In this document: one piece after another, positions 50,142-58,661 of the stretch
Layout of the letters: each line of letters begins with the position of its first letter
Numbering within the stretch: the stretch's first letter is position 1
DNA from: Amycolatopsis japonica
GTDB taxonomy: Bacteria; Actinomycetota; Actinomycetes; Mycobacteriales; Pseudonocardiaceae
Length of the DNA stretch: 64,000 nt
Assembly: GCF_000732925.1 (NCBI RefSeq)
Contig: NZ_CP008953.1
Location: 7,068,001 to 7,132,000, forward strand
Direction of reading: 5' to 3'
Position numbers and translations under genes: made by a program
Notes under the pieces: generated by a model
Told to the model about the DNA's origin: nothing
Database searches by the model: none
Seen by the model: only the letters and a program-made list of their open reading frames with translations

Positions 50142-52531
50142 CCCTTCCCGATCTGCCGGTTCGCGCCGTCCTGCCCGAACTCGAAGCCGCACTCGACGCC
50201 CACGGCACCGCGGTCCTCGTCGCGCCCCCTGGCACCGGAAAGACCACTTTGGTGCCGCTCGCGCTGGACAACGGCGAAGGCCGGGTGATCGTCGCCGAAC
50301 CGCGGCGGCTCGCGGCACGGGCCGCCGCGGCGAGGATGGCGTCTCTGCTCGGCGAACGGGTCGGTGAGACGGTCGGCTATTCGGTCCGCGGCGATCGGAA
50401 GGTGTCTTCTTCGACGCGGATCGAAGTGGTCACCTCGGGCCTGCTGGTCCGGCGGGTGCAGGGCGATCCCGAGCTGGCCGGGGTGTCGGCCGTCCTGCTC
50501 GACGAATGCCACGAACGCCATCTCGACGCGGACCTCCTGCTCGCGCTGCTACTGGACGTGCGCGCCGGGCTGCGGGACGACCTACGGCTGCTCGCGACGT
50601 CCGCCACGGTGGCCTCCGGACGGCTGGCGGCCCTGCTCGGCGACGCGCCGGTGATCACCGCGCACGCGAGGACTTATCCCGTCGACGTCTCGTACTCCCC
50701 GCCCGCGCGCGGCGAGCGGATCGAGGCGACCGTGGCCCGCGTGATCCACAAAGCACTGTCCGAAGTGGACGGTGACGTCCTCGCCTTCCTGCCCGGCGCC
50801 GGTGAGATCGCCAGGGTGAGCGGACTTCTCAACGGTCTCGACGCCGACGTGCTGCCCTTGCACGGACGGCTTTCGGCGGCGAGCCAGGACGACGCGCTGC
50901 GCCCGCGCGATCGTCGCAGGGTGGTGCTCTCGACATCGGTCGCCGAATCCAGCCTGACCGTGCCGGGGGTACGCGCGGTGGTGGACTGCGGACTTTCCCG
51001 CGTTCCCCGCGTCGATCACCGGCGCGGCCTGCCCGGATTGGCGACGGTCCGCGTTTCGGCCGCGGTCGCGGAACAGCGCGCCGGTCGCGCCGGACGTGAG
51101 GCGCCGGGCCGCGCGTACCGCTGCTGGGCCGCGCACGAGCAGGGTTCGCTGCCCGCCTATCCCGAACCCGAGATCCGGACGGCGGAACTGGCGCGGTTCG
51201 CCCTCGAACTCGCCTGCTGGTCCACTCCGGACGGTTCCGGCCTCGCCTGGTGGGACCCGCCCGGCGAAGGCGCGCTGGCCGCCGGGCGAGCGTTGCTGAC
51301 CACGCTCGGGGCGACCGCGGAGGACGGCACGGTCACCGAACGCGGCCGGAAGATGGCCGGGCTGGGCCTGCATCCACGGCTGGCGAGGGCGTTGCTGGAC
51401 GGCGCGGCGCGGACCAACGCACGCTCGGCCGCCGAAGTCGTCGCGCTGCTGGACAGCGGCGGCACCCTGACCGACCTCGAAGCCGAGCTGCGCCGAGTGC
51501 GCGGCGACGAGCGCTGGAAGCGTGACGTACGACGGCTTTCCCGGCTGGTGCCCGACGGCGGCAACGCGTCCGATCCGGCACTGGTGGTGGCGCTCGCGCA
51601 TCCCGAGCGGCTCGCGCGACGGCGTGCCGCGGGGACGCCGGTGTATCTGATGGCAGGCGGAACTGCGGCCGAACTCCCGCGCGGCAGCGGACTCGCCGAC
51701 GTCGAATGGCTGGCCGTGGCCGAAGCGACCCGCGATCCCGGCCGCGCACAAGGCATCATCCGGCTGGCCGCCCCCGCCGACGAGGACCTCGCCGTGCGCG
51801 CGGCGCCGAATCTGGTGTCCTCAGAGGACGAAGTGCGCTGGTCTTCGGGTGACGTCGTCGCGCGATCGGTGCGACGGCTCGGGGCGATCGTGCTCGCGGA
51901 GAAACCGTTGCGCTCACCCGCGCCGGACGCGATCCGCGCCGCGCTGCTGGACGGTTTGCGCACCGAAGGACTCAGCCTGCTTCGCTGGTCGGAAGACGGG
52001 AAGCGACTGCGCGAGCGGCTGTCTTTCCTGCATCGAGTACTGGGCCCGCCTTGGCCCGCGTTCGGCGATGCGGACCTGCTGTCTACTGTGGACAGCTGGC
52101 TGGACCTCGGCTCGGCTCGCCGCCGATCGGACCTGGCATCGCTGGACGCGGGTGCCGCGCTGCGTGGATTGCTGCCCTGGCCCGAAGCGTCGCGTTTGGA
52201 CGAACTGGCGCCGGATCGGCTGGAGGTGCCGTCGGGTTCGCGGATCAGGGTCGACTATTCGGGCGAGCAGCCGGTGCTGGCCGTGAAGCTGCAGGAGACC
52301 TTCGGCTGGCTCGCGACGCCGAAGCTGGCGGGTGTCCCGGTGGTGCTGCACCTGCTCTCCCCCGCCGGGCGGCCGGCCGCCGTCACCGCCGATCTGGAAT
52401 CGTTCTGGCGCAACGGGTACGCGGCCGTGCGCGCCGATCTTCGCGGCCGCTACCCGAAACACCCGTGGCCGGAGGATCCGCTGACCGCCGCGCCCACCCG
52501 GCGTACCTCAAGAGGTCAGTCCATCAGCTGA
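50138..52531 (+). CDS. hrpB: ATP-dependent helicase HrpB
   Basis: The 797-residue DEAH-box protein has APPGTGKTTLVP (motif I), DECHERHLDADL (motif II), ATSATVASG (III), TSVAESSLTVPGV (V) and QRAGRAGREAPG (VI), followed by an HrpB-type C-terminal domain. Its cellular role in bacteria is poorly known. GTG 50138 overlaps the lipoprotein stop as GTGA. Its 3' end overlaps the converging channel-like gene by 16 bp. Confidence 0.88.
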   Translation: MTLPDLPVRAVLPELEAALDAHGTAVLVAPPGTGKTTLVPLALDNGEGRVIVAEPRRLAARAAAARMASLLGERVGETVGYSVRGDRKVSSSTRIEVVTSGLLVRRVQGDPELAGVSAVLLDECHERHLDADLLLALLLDVRAGLRDDLRLLATSATVASGRLAALLGDAPVITAHARTYPVDVSYSPPARGERIEATVARVIHKALSEVDGDVLAFLPGAGEIARVSGLLNGLDADVLPLHGRLSAASQDDALRPRDRRRVVLSTSVAESSLTVPGVRAVVDCGLSRVPRVDHRRGLPGLATVRVSAAVAEQRAGRAGREAPGRAYRCWAAHEQGSLPAYPEPEIRTAELARFALELACWSTPDGSGLAWWDPPGEGALAAGRALLTTLGATAEDGTVTERGRKMAGLGLHPRLARALLDGAARTNARSAAEVVALLDSGGTLTDLEAELRRVRGDERWKRDVRRLSRLVPDGGNASDPALVVALAHPERLARRRAAGTPVYLMAGGTAAELPRGSGLADVEWLAVAEATRDPGRAQGIIRLAAPADEDLAVRAAPNLVSSEDEVRWSSGDVVARSVRRLGAIVLAEKPLRSPAPDAIRAALLDGLRTEGLSLLRWSEDGKRLRERLSFLHRVLGPPWPAFGDADLLSTVDSWLDLGSARRRSDLASLDAGAALRGLLPWPEASRLDELAPDRLEVPSGSRIRVDYSGEQPVLAVKLQETFGWLATPKLAGVPVVLHLLSPAGRPAAVTADLESFWRNGYAAVRADLRGRYPKHPWPEDPLTAAPTRRTSRGQSIS

Positions 52532-53304
52532 TGTTGCGGCTTGGTCGGCAACTGCGCCGCCAGCTCCTCGTCGTCCTCACGCTCGTTCAATCCCAGCTGC
52601 ACGGCGCTGCGAATCTGCTCCCGGTTCTCCCGCACCACATGCGCGAAGAACTCGTCGATCCGCGGATCGGTCAGCACTTCGAGGATCACGCGCATCGCGG
52701 TGTCGATCACCGAACGCACCACTTCGTCGTGGAACGGCAGTTTCGAAAGCCGCCCGGCCTGCGGATCGTTCTTGAGCTTCTCCGCGATGATCCCGCGCAG
52801 CAGCGTCTGGTTCTCACCGAGCGAACGCGCGAGGTTCTGCGGATAGTTCCCGGTTTCCAGCACCTTCACGACCTCGTCGAGCACCGCGATCGTGATCGGC
52901 TTCTTGATCGCCAGCACGATCGGCCGCGAAAGCCGTTCGACCAGCCGCTGCGTGAACCGCTCCCCGAACGCCCTGTCCGCCGTACGGGCGAGCCGGACCA
53001 GCACCACGATGATCCGCAACAGCCGGAAGCCGCGCAGCGCCGGATGCGCGATGGGGATCATGCCGAGGATTTCGTACCAGTTGCGCAGCGGGAACCGCTT
53101 CTCCCAGCCGTTGCGCCGCCACCGCCAGAGGAATTCCAGCGCGAAGATCCCGCACACCGTCGTGTCGATGACGAAGACGCGGTGCGCCGTCTCCGCCGAA
53201 TGCGGGAAGAACGTCACGTAGGCGAGCAGCCCGACCGAGAACACGGCGAGGACGAGCATCACCAGGTCGAGCGGATTCACGCGCCGTTGTTCGCGGGTGG
53301 TCAT
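52516..53304 (-). CDS. Voltage-sensor-domain protein without a pore
   Basis: The 262-residue protein has an ion-transport-type S1-S4 unit (VMLVLAVFSVGLLAYVTFFP to the S4 helix) with regularly placed arginines RGFRLLRIIVVLVRLAR. No S5-S6 or T-x-G-Y-G selectivity filter follows; the rest is a soluble helical region. It may be a voltage sensor coupled to a cytoplasmic function, or part of a hetero-oligomer. Confidence 0.75.
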   Translation of the reverse strand: MTTREQRRVNPLDLVMLVLAVFSVGLLAYVTFFPHSAETAHRVFVIDTTVCGIFALEFLWRWRRNGWEKRFPLRNWYEILGMIPIAHPALRGFRLLRIIVVLVRLARTADRAFGERFTQRLVERLSRPIVLAIKKPITIAVLDEVVKVLETGNYPQNLARSLGENQTLLRGIIAEKLKNDPQAGRLSKLPFHDEVVRSVIDTAMRVILEVLTDPRIDEFFAHVVRENREQIRSAVQLGLNEREDDEELAAQLPTKPQHQLMD

Positions 53305-53439
53305 GGCGCCGATTGTGCCTTTCCGCGCCGACTCGTGCCGAGCGGCACCTGCCGAAAGTAAGGGGTGGCCGATGACTTCGGGGCAATGTCCTCGGGTGTC
53401 CCCACATCGGAGGATTCAGGGACACGAAGGAGGACGCGG

Positions 53440-54357
53440 ATGATCACGCTTCGAGGACTCACGAAGCGCTATGGCGAGAAGACGGTGGTCGATGGGCTGA
53501 CCTTCGCCGTCGAGCCGGGCAAGGTGACCGGTTTCCTCGGTCCCAACGGCGCGGGCAAGTCGACGACCATGCGGATGACGCTCGGCCTCGACGCGCCGAA
53601 CGACGGCGAAGTCCGCATCGACGGCAAGAGGTACGAGGACCTGCGCTTCCCGCTGCGCGAGGTCGGCGCGCTGCTGGAGGCGAAGGCGCTGCACCCCGGC
53701 CGGAGCGCGGGCAAACATCTTCTGGCGATGGCGCGCAGCAACGGGATCCCGGCGAGCCGGGTCGACGAGGTGCTCGCGACGGTCGGCCTCAGCGACGTCG
53801 CGGGCAAACGCGCCGGAACGTTCTCCCTCGGCATGGGGCAACGGCTCGGGATCGCCGGCGCCTTGCTGGGTGATCCCGGCGTGCTGATGTTCGATGAGCC
53901 GGTGAACGGGCTCGACCCCGACGGCGTCCGCTGGGTGCGGCACCTGATGCGGTCGCTCGCGGAGGAGGGCCGCACGGTGTTCGTGTCGAGCCACCTGATG
54001 AGCGAGATGCAGCTGACCGCGGACCGGCTCGTCGTCATCGGCAAGGGGAAGCTCCTCGCCGACGCGCCGGTCGACGAATTCATCGCGGGCAATTCGCGGA
54101 CTTCGGTCGCGGTGCGGGTGCCCGCCCCCGCCGAACTCCATGCTCTCGAACAGCGCCTGCACGCGCTCGGCGCGACCACGGAAGCCGATCAGGGCGAACT
54201 GGTCGTGCACGACCTGCCCATTCATCTCGTCGGCGACGCGGTGCACGAACTCGGGATCCGCGTACACGGGCTGACCGAACGGACCGCCTCGCTCGAACAG
54301 GCGTACATGGAACTGACCGCGTCGTCGGTCGAATACGGAACGGGAGTCGCGGCATGA
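53440..54357 (+). CDS. ABC exporter ATP-binding protein
   Basis: The 305-residue protein has Walker A GPNGAGKSTTMR, signature FSLGMGQRLGIA, and Walker B VLMFDEPVNGLDP. It is followed by an embedded hydrolase gene and then a permease gene with ATGA overlaps. AAGGAGG lies 6 nt before ATG 53440. Cargo unknown. Confidence 0.9.
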   Translation: MITLRGLTKRYGEKTVVDGLTFAVEPGKVTGFLGPNGAGKSTTMRMTLGLDAPNDGEVRIDGKRYEDLRFPLREVGALLEAKALHPGRSAGKHLLAMARSNGIPASRVDEVLATVGLSDVAGKRAGTFSLGMGQRLGIAGALLGDPGVLMFDEPVNGLDPDGVRWVRHLMRSLAEEGRTVFVSSHLMSEMQLTADRLVVIGKGKLLADAPVDEFIAGNSRTSVAVRVPAPAELHALEQRLHALGATTEADQGELVVHDLPIHLVGDAVHELGIRVHGLTERTASLEQAYMELTASSVEYGTGVAA

Positions 54358-55400
54358 AATCACTCATGGTCATGGTGGCGGTGATCGCCGGCCTGCTGGG
54401 GGTGCCGGCGGCCGCGTCGGCGGCACCGGCACCGGCTCCGGCGCTGTCGCTGCCCGCGCCGTACGGCCCGTTCCCGATCGGGCTGCGCACGCTGCATCTC
54501 ACCGATCAGCGGAGAGCCGACCCCTGGGTGCCCGAAAAGCGCCGCGAACTGATGGTCAACGTCTGGTACCCGGCCGTGCCGATCGGCCGCGCGCCGCTGT
54601 ACATGACGAAGGCCGAGTCGGCGGCCGCGGTCGCCGGGCGGAAGCTCGACCTGCCGCCGGACGCGCTGAGCAAGGTGCGGGTCCACTCGCGGGAGAACGC
54701 GCCCTCCCTACCGGGACGGCGTCCGCTGGTGGTGCTTTCGCCGGGCGCGGGCAACAACCGGATCACGCTGACCTCGGTGGCCGAACACCTTGCCGCGCAA
54801 GGTTTCGTGGTCGCCGGAGTGGATCACGCCTACGAAGCCTGGGCGACGGAGTTCCCCGACGGGCTGCGCCAGTGTGTCGCTTGTGGACTCTCCGGCGAGC
54901 CGTGGCCCTCCGCGATCGCCAACCGCGCCGTGGACACGTCGTTCGTCGTCGACACGCTGCTGAAGGACCGGCGCTGGTCGATCGACGCGACGAAGATCGG
55001 GATGGCCGGTCACTCCGCCGGGGGTTCGGCGACCGCCGCCGCGATGACCGCGGACCGGCGGATCAAGGCGGGCGTGAACGTCGACGGCCCGTTCTACGGC
55101 GACGTCTCGATCGACCGGCCGTTCCTGCTGCTGACCAGCCCGACCGGCGAGAAGTACTTCCGCGCGTCCTGGGACGAGACGTGGCCGCGGCTCACCGGCC
55201 CGAAGAGGCAGGACCTGGTCGAGAACAGCGGTCACTCGTCGGTGACGGACGCGGCGATCCTGATCGACCAGCTGGGACTGCGACCGCAGCTCCCGCCGAC
55301 CGAGATCGAAAACCAGTACGGCTCGATCGACTCGCGGAAGGCGCTGGAGTTCTTCCGTACCGAGCTGACCGGCTTCTTCAAGCAGTGGAGCGCACGATGA
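54354..55400 (+). CDS. Secreted PAF-acetylhydrolase-type alpha/beta hydrolase
   Basis: The 348-residue precursor has signal peptide MKSLMVMVAVIAGLLGVPAA...ASA and an alpha/beta fold with nucleophile elbow GMAGHSAGGSA. VVLSPGAGNNR (oxyanion strand) and a His in VENSGHSSVTD complete the site. Its position between the ATPase and permease of one ABC operon suggests it acts on, or releases, the exported product. Confidence 0.83.
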   Translation: MKSLMVMVAVIAGLLGVPAAASAAPAPAPALSLPAPYGPFPIGLRTLHLTDQRRADPWVPEKRRELMVNVWYPAVPIGRAPLYMTKAESAAAVAGRKLDLPPDALSKVRVHSRENAPSLPGRRPLVVLSPGAGNNRITLTSVAEHLAAQGFVVAGVDHAYEAWATEFPDGLRQCVACGLSGEPWPSAIANRAVDTSFVVDTLLKDRRWSIDATKIGMAGHSAGGSATAAAMTADRRIKAGVNVDGPFYGDVSIDRPFLLLTSPTGEKYFRASWDETWPRLTGPKRQDLVENSGHSSVTDAAILIDQLGLRPQLPPTEIENQYGSIDSRKALEFFRTELTGFFKQWSAR

Positions 55401-56143
55401 ACACGATCTCTTCGGAATGGACCAAGTTCTGGTCGGTCCGGTCGACCTGGTGGTGCCTGATCGGCGGGGTCTTCCTGATGCTCGCCTACTCCGCCGGGAT
55501 GGGTTTCTCGCTGAGCGACGGCAGCAGCCGTCCGATGGCGGCGCATTCGGTGGTGGCCGGGGCGGCGTTCTACCTGACGCAGTTCGCCGTCGTCGCGCTG
55601 GCGACGCTGTTCATCACGAGCGAATACGCCAGCGGCAGCATCCGCTCGACGCTGCAGTGGGTCCCGGTGCGGAACCGGGTCCTGATGGCGAAGTCGGCCG
55701 TCCTGCTGCCGGTGCTGTTCGGCTACGGCGTGCTGAACACGCTCGCCGGTGTGGCGGTTTCGGCGCCGCAGATCCCCTCGCCCGACTCTTCGGTCGGCGA
55801 GGTGCTCGGGACCGCGGCCGGCATGGGTGCCTACTTCGCGCTGCTGGGCCTGCTCTGCCTCGGGCTGGGGACGGCGCTGCGCTCGACGGCGGGGACGATC
55901 GTGACGGTGTTCGTGCTGCTGGTGATGATCCCGATGTTCGCCGGTTCGCTGGGCGCGGAGGACCTCGTGAACTACTTCCCCGGCTTCGCGGGCGTCAACG
56001 CGATGGTCACGCCTGGGCAGCGTAATCCGATCTTCGGCGGCATCGCGCCCTACGCGCCTTGGGTCGGCGTCGCGCTCTGTGCGGCTTGGGCCGCGGCCGG
56101 GCTTGCGACCGGTTCCACCGTCCTGCGGCGGCGCGACGCCTGA
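55397..56143 (+). CDS. ABC-2-type exporter permease
   Basis: The 248-residue protein starts MNTISSEWTKFWSVRSTWWC and has about six helices and the SEYASGSIRSTLQWVPVRNR motif typical of ABC-2 permeases. ATG 55397 overlaps the hydrolase stop (ATGA). Confidence 0.85.
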   Translation: MNTISSEWTKFWSVRSTWWCLIGGVFLMLAYSAGMGFSLSDGSSRPMAAHSVVAGAAFYLTQFAVVALATLFITSEYASGSIRSTLQWVPVRNRVLMAKSAVLLPVLFGYGVLNTLAGVAVSAPQIPSPDSSVGEVLGTAAGMGAYFALLGLLCLGLGTALRSTAGTIVTVFVLLVMIPMFAGSLGAEDLVNYFPGFAGVNAMVTPGQRNPIFGGIAPYAPWVGVALCAAWAAAGLATGSTVLRRRDA

Positions 56144-56145
56144 CG

Positions 56146-56170
56146 GGGAGCAAGGGACCTTTGCTACCAC
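56146..56170. repeat. Dispersed palindromic element (copy 9)
   Basis: Copy 2 nt after the permease stop. Confidence 0.8.
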
Positions 56171-56185
56171 CCGCGCCGGCCGCAC

Positions 56186-56238
56186 GTCGCGAAAGCCACT
56201 TTCAGGACGTCAGATGTCCCGAAAGTGGCTTTCGCGAC
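56186..56238. terminator. 23-bp-stem hairpin (one mismatch)
   Basis: The arms 56186-56208 and 56216-56238 pair with one mismatch around GTCAGAT, between converging operons and between element copies 9 and 10. Confidence 0.75.
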
Positions 56239-56264
56239 TTCTCGCTCCAGGACCGACGCCTCCA

Positions 56265-56287
56265 GTGGTAGCAAAGGTCCCTTGCTC
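56265..56287. repeat. Dispersed palindromic element (copy 10)
   Basis: Inverse copy followed by CCGCAGGTCAG at 56293. Confidence 0.8.
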
Positions 56288-56313
56288 TCTTTCCGCAGGT
56301 CAGCGCCCTGGTT

Positions 56314-56336
56314 GGTAGCAAAGGTCCCTTGCTACC
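56314..56336. repeat. Dispersed palindromic element (copy 11), supplying the TetR stop codon
   Basis: GGTAGCAAAGGTCCCTTGCT then ACC, the most symmetrical copy. The TetR TAG (56334-56332) lies inside it. Confidence 0.8.
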
Positions 56337-56877
56337 CCGTCACCCCGAGCCCCGCCAAAACCTCCCGCGCCCCCCGCGTCAACTCCTCCAGCCCCGGCGG
56401 CCGCAGCGAACCCGTCCCGGCCAGCGCGTCGAAGACCGTCCCCTCCAGCCACGCGACGAGCACCCGCGAGTGCCGTTCGGGCTCCGCCGATCCACACGCC
56501 GTGAGCACCTCCGCGCACCGCCGCCGGATCACCAGCCCACCCCGGTCGTAGGCCTCCCGCAGCTCCGGCCGCCGCGTCGCCTCCAGCGCGAACTCGTACC
56601 GCGCGAGCATCCGCGTCCGCCCCTTCGTGATCGCCGCGTGCGCGAACCCCGCCACATACTCGGCCAGCTGCCCGGGCGGCGGGTCGAGGGTGACCTCGTC
56701 GAGTTCGACCATCCGCGAGATCGCCAGCTCCAGCAGCGCCGCCCGCGTCCGCGCGTAATACGAGGTCGAACCCGGCGGCAGCCCGGCGAGCCGGTCGACC
56801 GCGCGATGCGTCAGCCCCCGCATCCCCTCGGCCGCGATGACCTCGATGGCCGCGTCCCCGATCGTCGCCTTTCGCAC
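56332..56877 (-). CDS. TetR-family regulator of the adjacent monooxygenase
   Basis: The 181-residue protein starts at GTG 56877. It has the HTH GDAAIEVIAAEGMRGLTHRA then VDRLAGLPPGSTSYYARTR, and a helical effector domain. It is divergent from the FAD monooxygenase gene, with two operators in the 43-nt gap, so it very probably represses that gene and itself. Confidence 0.88.
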   Translation of the reverse strand: MRKATIGDAAIEVIAAEGMRGLTHRAVDRLAGLPPGSTSYYARTRAALLELAISRMVELDEVTLDPPPGQLAEYVAGFAHAAITKGRTRMLARYEFALEATRRPELREAYDRGGLVIRRRCAEVLTACGSAEPERHSRVLVAWLEGTVFDALAGTGSLRPPGLEELTRGAREVLAGLGVTG

Positions 56878-56878
56878 T

Positions 56879-56911
56879 CTACAAGTGTAGTAGTACTCTA
56901 CAGGTGTAGAG
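56879..56911. promoter_or_regulatory. Twin TetR operators in the divergent promoter
   Basis: Site 1 is CTACA-AG-TGTAG (56879-56890) and site 2 is CTCTACA-GG-TGTAGAG (56896-56911), perfect arms. Centres are 19 bp apart, about two helix turns, and site 2 abuts the monooxygenase Shine-Dalgarno sequence. Confidence 0.8.
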
Positions 56912-56920
56912 GAGGTCGAC

Positions 56921-58042
56921 ATGCGCGAAGCGATCGTGATCGGCGGGGGAATCGGCGGACTGAGCGCCGCCATCGGGCTGCACGGCATCGGCTGGGAGGT
57001 CACCGTCCTCGAACAGGCACCGGCGCTCACCGCCGCCGGCGCGGGCATCTCCCTGTGGCCGAACGCGCTGCGTTCACTCGAGACGCTGGGCGTCCGGCTC
57101 GGCAAGCTGCGGGAGCAATCGTCCGGAGGTCTCCACGACCGCGACGGCCGCCGCATCACCCGATGGGATGCCGAGGCCTTCCGCCGTCATCACGGCCGCC
57201 CGCTCGCCGCCATCCACCGCGCGGATCTCATCGGCGCGCTCCACGACGCCCTTCCCGAGGGTTGCGTCCGCACCGGCGTCGAGGTCACCCGAATCGACGA
57301 CCTCGACGCCGACGTCATCGTCGCCGCGGACGGGATCCACAGCATGGCCCGCAAGCAGCTGTGGCCACGACACCCCGAACCGGTCTACAGCGGAAGCACG
57401 GCGTTCCGCGCGGTGACCACCGTCGACCGGAAGATCGAGCTCAGCACCAGCTGGGACGACGGCGCCGAGATCGGCGCCATCCCGTTGCACGACGACAGCG
57501 TCTACTGGTGGGCGAGTTACGTCGCCGAAGCGGGCGTCCGCCACGAGGATCCGAAGGCATATCTGCGAGACCGCTTCGGCGGCTGGCACGACCCCATCCC
57601 CGAACTCATCGAAGCGACCGCGCCCGAGACGCTGCTCCACCACGATCTCGACCTACTCGGCACTCCCCTGCCCTCGTACGTGAAAGGCCGCGTCGCACTG
57701 CTCGGCGACGCGGCCCACGCGATGCCGCCGTTCCTCGGCCAAGGCGGCTGCCAGGCGATCGAAGACGCCGTCGTCCTCGCCGCCGCGCTCAGCACCATCG
57801 AAGACGTCGACGCGGCATTGAAAAGTTACGACGAGCAGCGCCGTCCGCGCAGCCAAGGCGTCGTGAAAGCCTCGGTCCAGGCGGGAAAAGTCGGGCCGCA
57901 ACTGCGCAATCCGCTCGCCGTGGCCGTCCGCAACGGCGTGTTCCGGCTGCTCCCCGGCGCGCTCACCGCACGCATCGGCGCCGGCGTCAGCGGCTGGACT
58001 CCTCCCGTCCCCCGCCGACCAGCCCCGCCTCGTACGCGGTGA
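56921..58042 (+). CDS. FAD-dependent monooxygenase
   Basis: The 373-residue class A flavoprotein has VIGGGIGGLSAAIGLHGIG (Rossmann), VIVAADGIHSMAR (D-G) and VALLGDAAHAMPPFLGQGG (second FAD motif). It is NADPH-type and hydroxylates or epoxidises small hydrophobic or aromatic substrates; controlled by the divergent TetR. It may be a detoxification enzyme. GGAGG lies 5 nt before ATG 56921. Overlaps the response regulator gene's 3' end by 56 bp. Confidence 0.88.
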   Translation: MREAIVIGGGIGGLSAAIGLHGIGWEVTVLEQAPALTAAGAGISLWPNALRSLETLGVRLGKLREQSSGGLHDRDGRRITRWDAEAFRRHHGRPLAAIHRADLIGALHDALPEGCVRTGVEVTRIDDLDADVIVAADGIHSMARKQLWPRHPEPVYSGSTAFRAVTTVDRKIELSTSWDDGAEIGAIPLHDDSVYWWASYVAEAGVRHEDPKAYLRDRFGGWHDPIPELIEATAPETLLHHDLDLLGTPLPSYVKGRVALLGDAAHAMPPFLGQGGCQAIEDAVVLAAALSTIEDVDAALKSYDEQRRPRSQGVVKASVQAGKVGPQLRNPLAVAVRNGVFRLLPGALTARIGAGVSGWTPPVPRRPAPPRTR

Positions 58043-58661
58043 TCGCGGCCTGCACCCGGTTCCGCGCGCCGAGCCGGTTGAGGATGGTGCTCACGTAGGC
58101 CTTCACCGTGCCCTCGACGACGAACAGTTTCGCGGCGATGTCCGCATTGGACAGTCCAGAACCCAGCAGCGCCAGCACTTCCTGCTCACGCGGGGTCAGC
58201 TTCTCGATCAGCGCCTTCGCCTCTTCGGCGCGGGAAACCTGATTGCCGGAAAAGCGGGCGATGACCCGCTGTGCGACCTTCGGCGAAAGGAACGCCGCCC
58301 CACCCGCGACCGCGTGGATACCGCCGAGCAGTTCGCGGGGATCGCCGGACTTCAGCAGGAAACCGCTCGCGCCCAGGCCGAGCGCGCGTTCGATGTAGGC
58401 GTCCTCGCCGAACGTCGTCAGCATGATCACACCGACCTCGGGCAGCAGCCGCCGGATCTCCTCGGCCGCCTTGAGCCCGTCCATGACCGGCATCCGGATG
58501 TCGAGGAGCACCACGTCCGGCCTGGTCGCGCGGGTCTGCTCGACGGCGGCGCGCCCGTCCTCGGCCTCCGCGACCACCTTGATCCCGGCGTCCGCGGCCA
58601 GGATCGCCGACACCCCGGCGCGGATCATCGCCTCGTCATCGGCCAGCACCACCCGGATCAT
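57987..58661 (-). CDS. NarL/LuxR-type response regulator
   Basis: The 224-residue protein has a receiver domain with the acidic pocket VVLADDE and phosphoacceptor Asp in VVLLDIRMPVMDG, and a C-terminal LuxR HTH (LTPREQEVLALLGSGLSNAD, IAAKLFVVEGTVKAYVSTI). It is paired with the kinase gene, overlapping by 26 bp. Confidence 0.9.
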   Translation of the reverse strand: MIRVVLADDEAMIRAGVSAILAADAGIKVVAEAEDGRAAVEQTRATRPDVVLLDIRMPVMDGLKAAEEIRRLLPEVGVIMLTTFGEDAYIERALGLGASGFLLKSGDPRELLGGIHAVAGGAAFLSPKVAQRVIARFSGNQVSRAEEAKALIEKLTPREQEVLALLGSGLSNADIAAKLFVVEGTVKAYVSTILNRLGARNRVQAAITAYEAGLVGGGREESSR

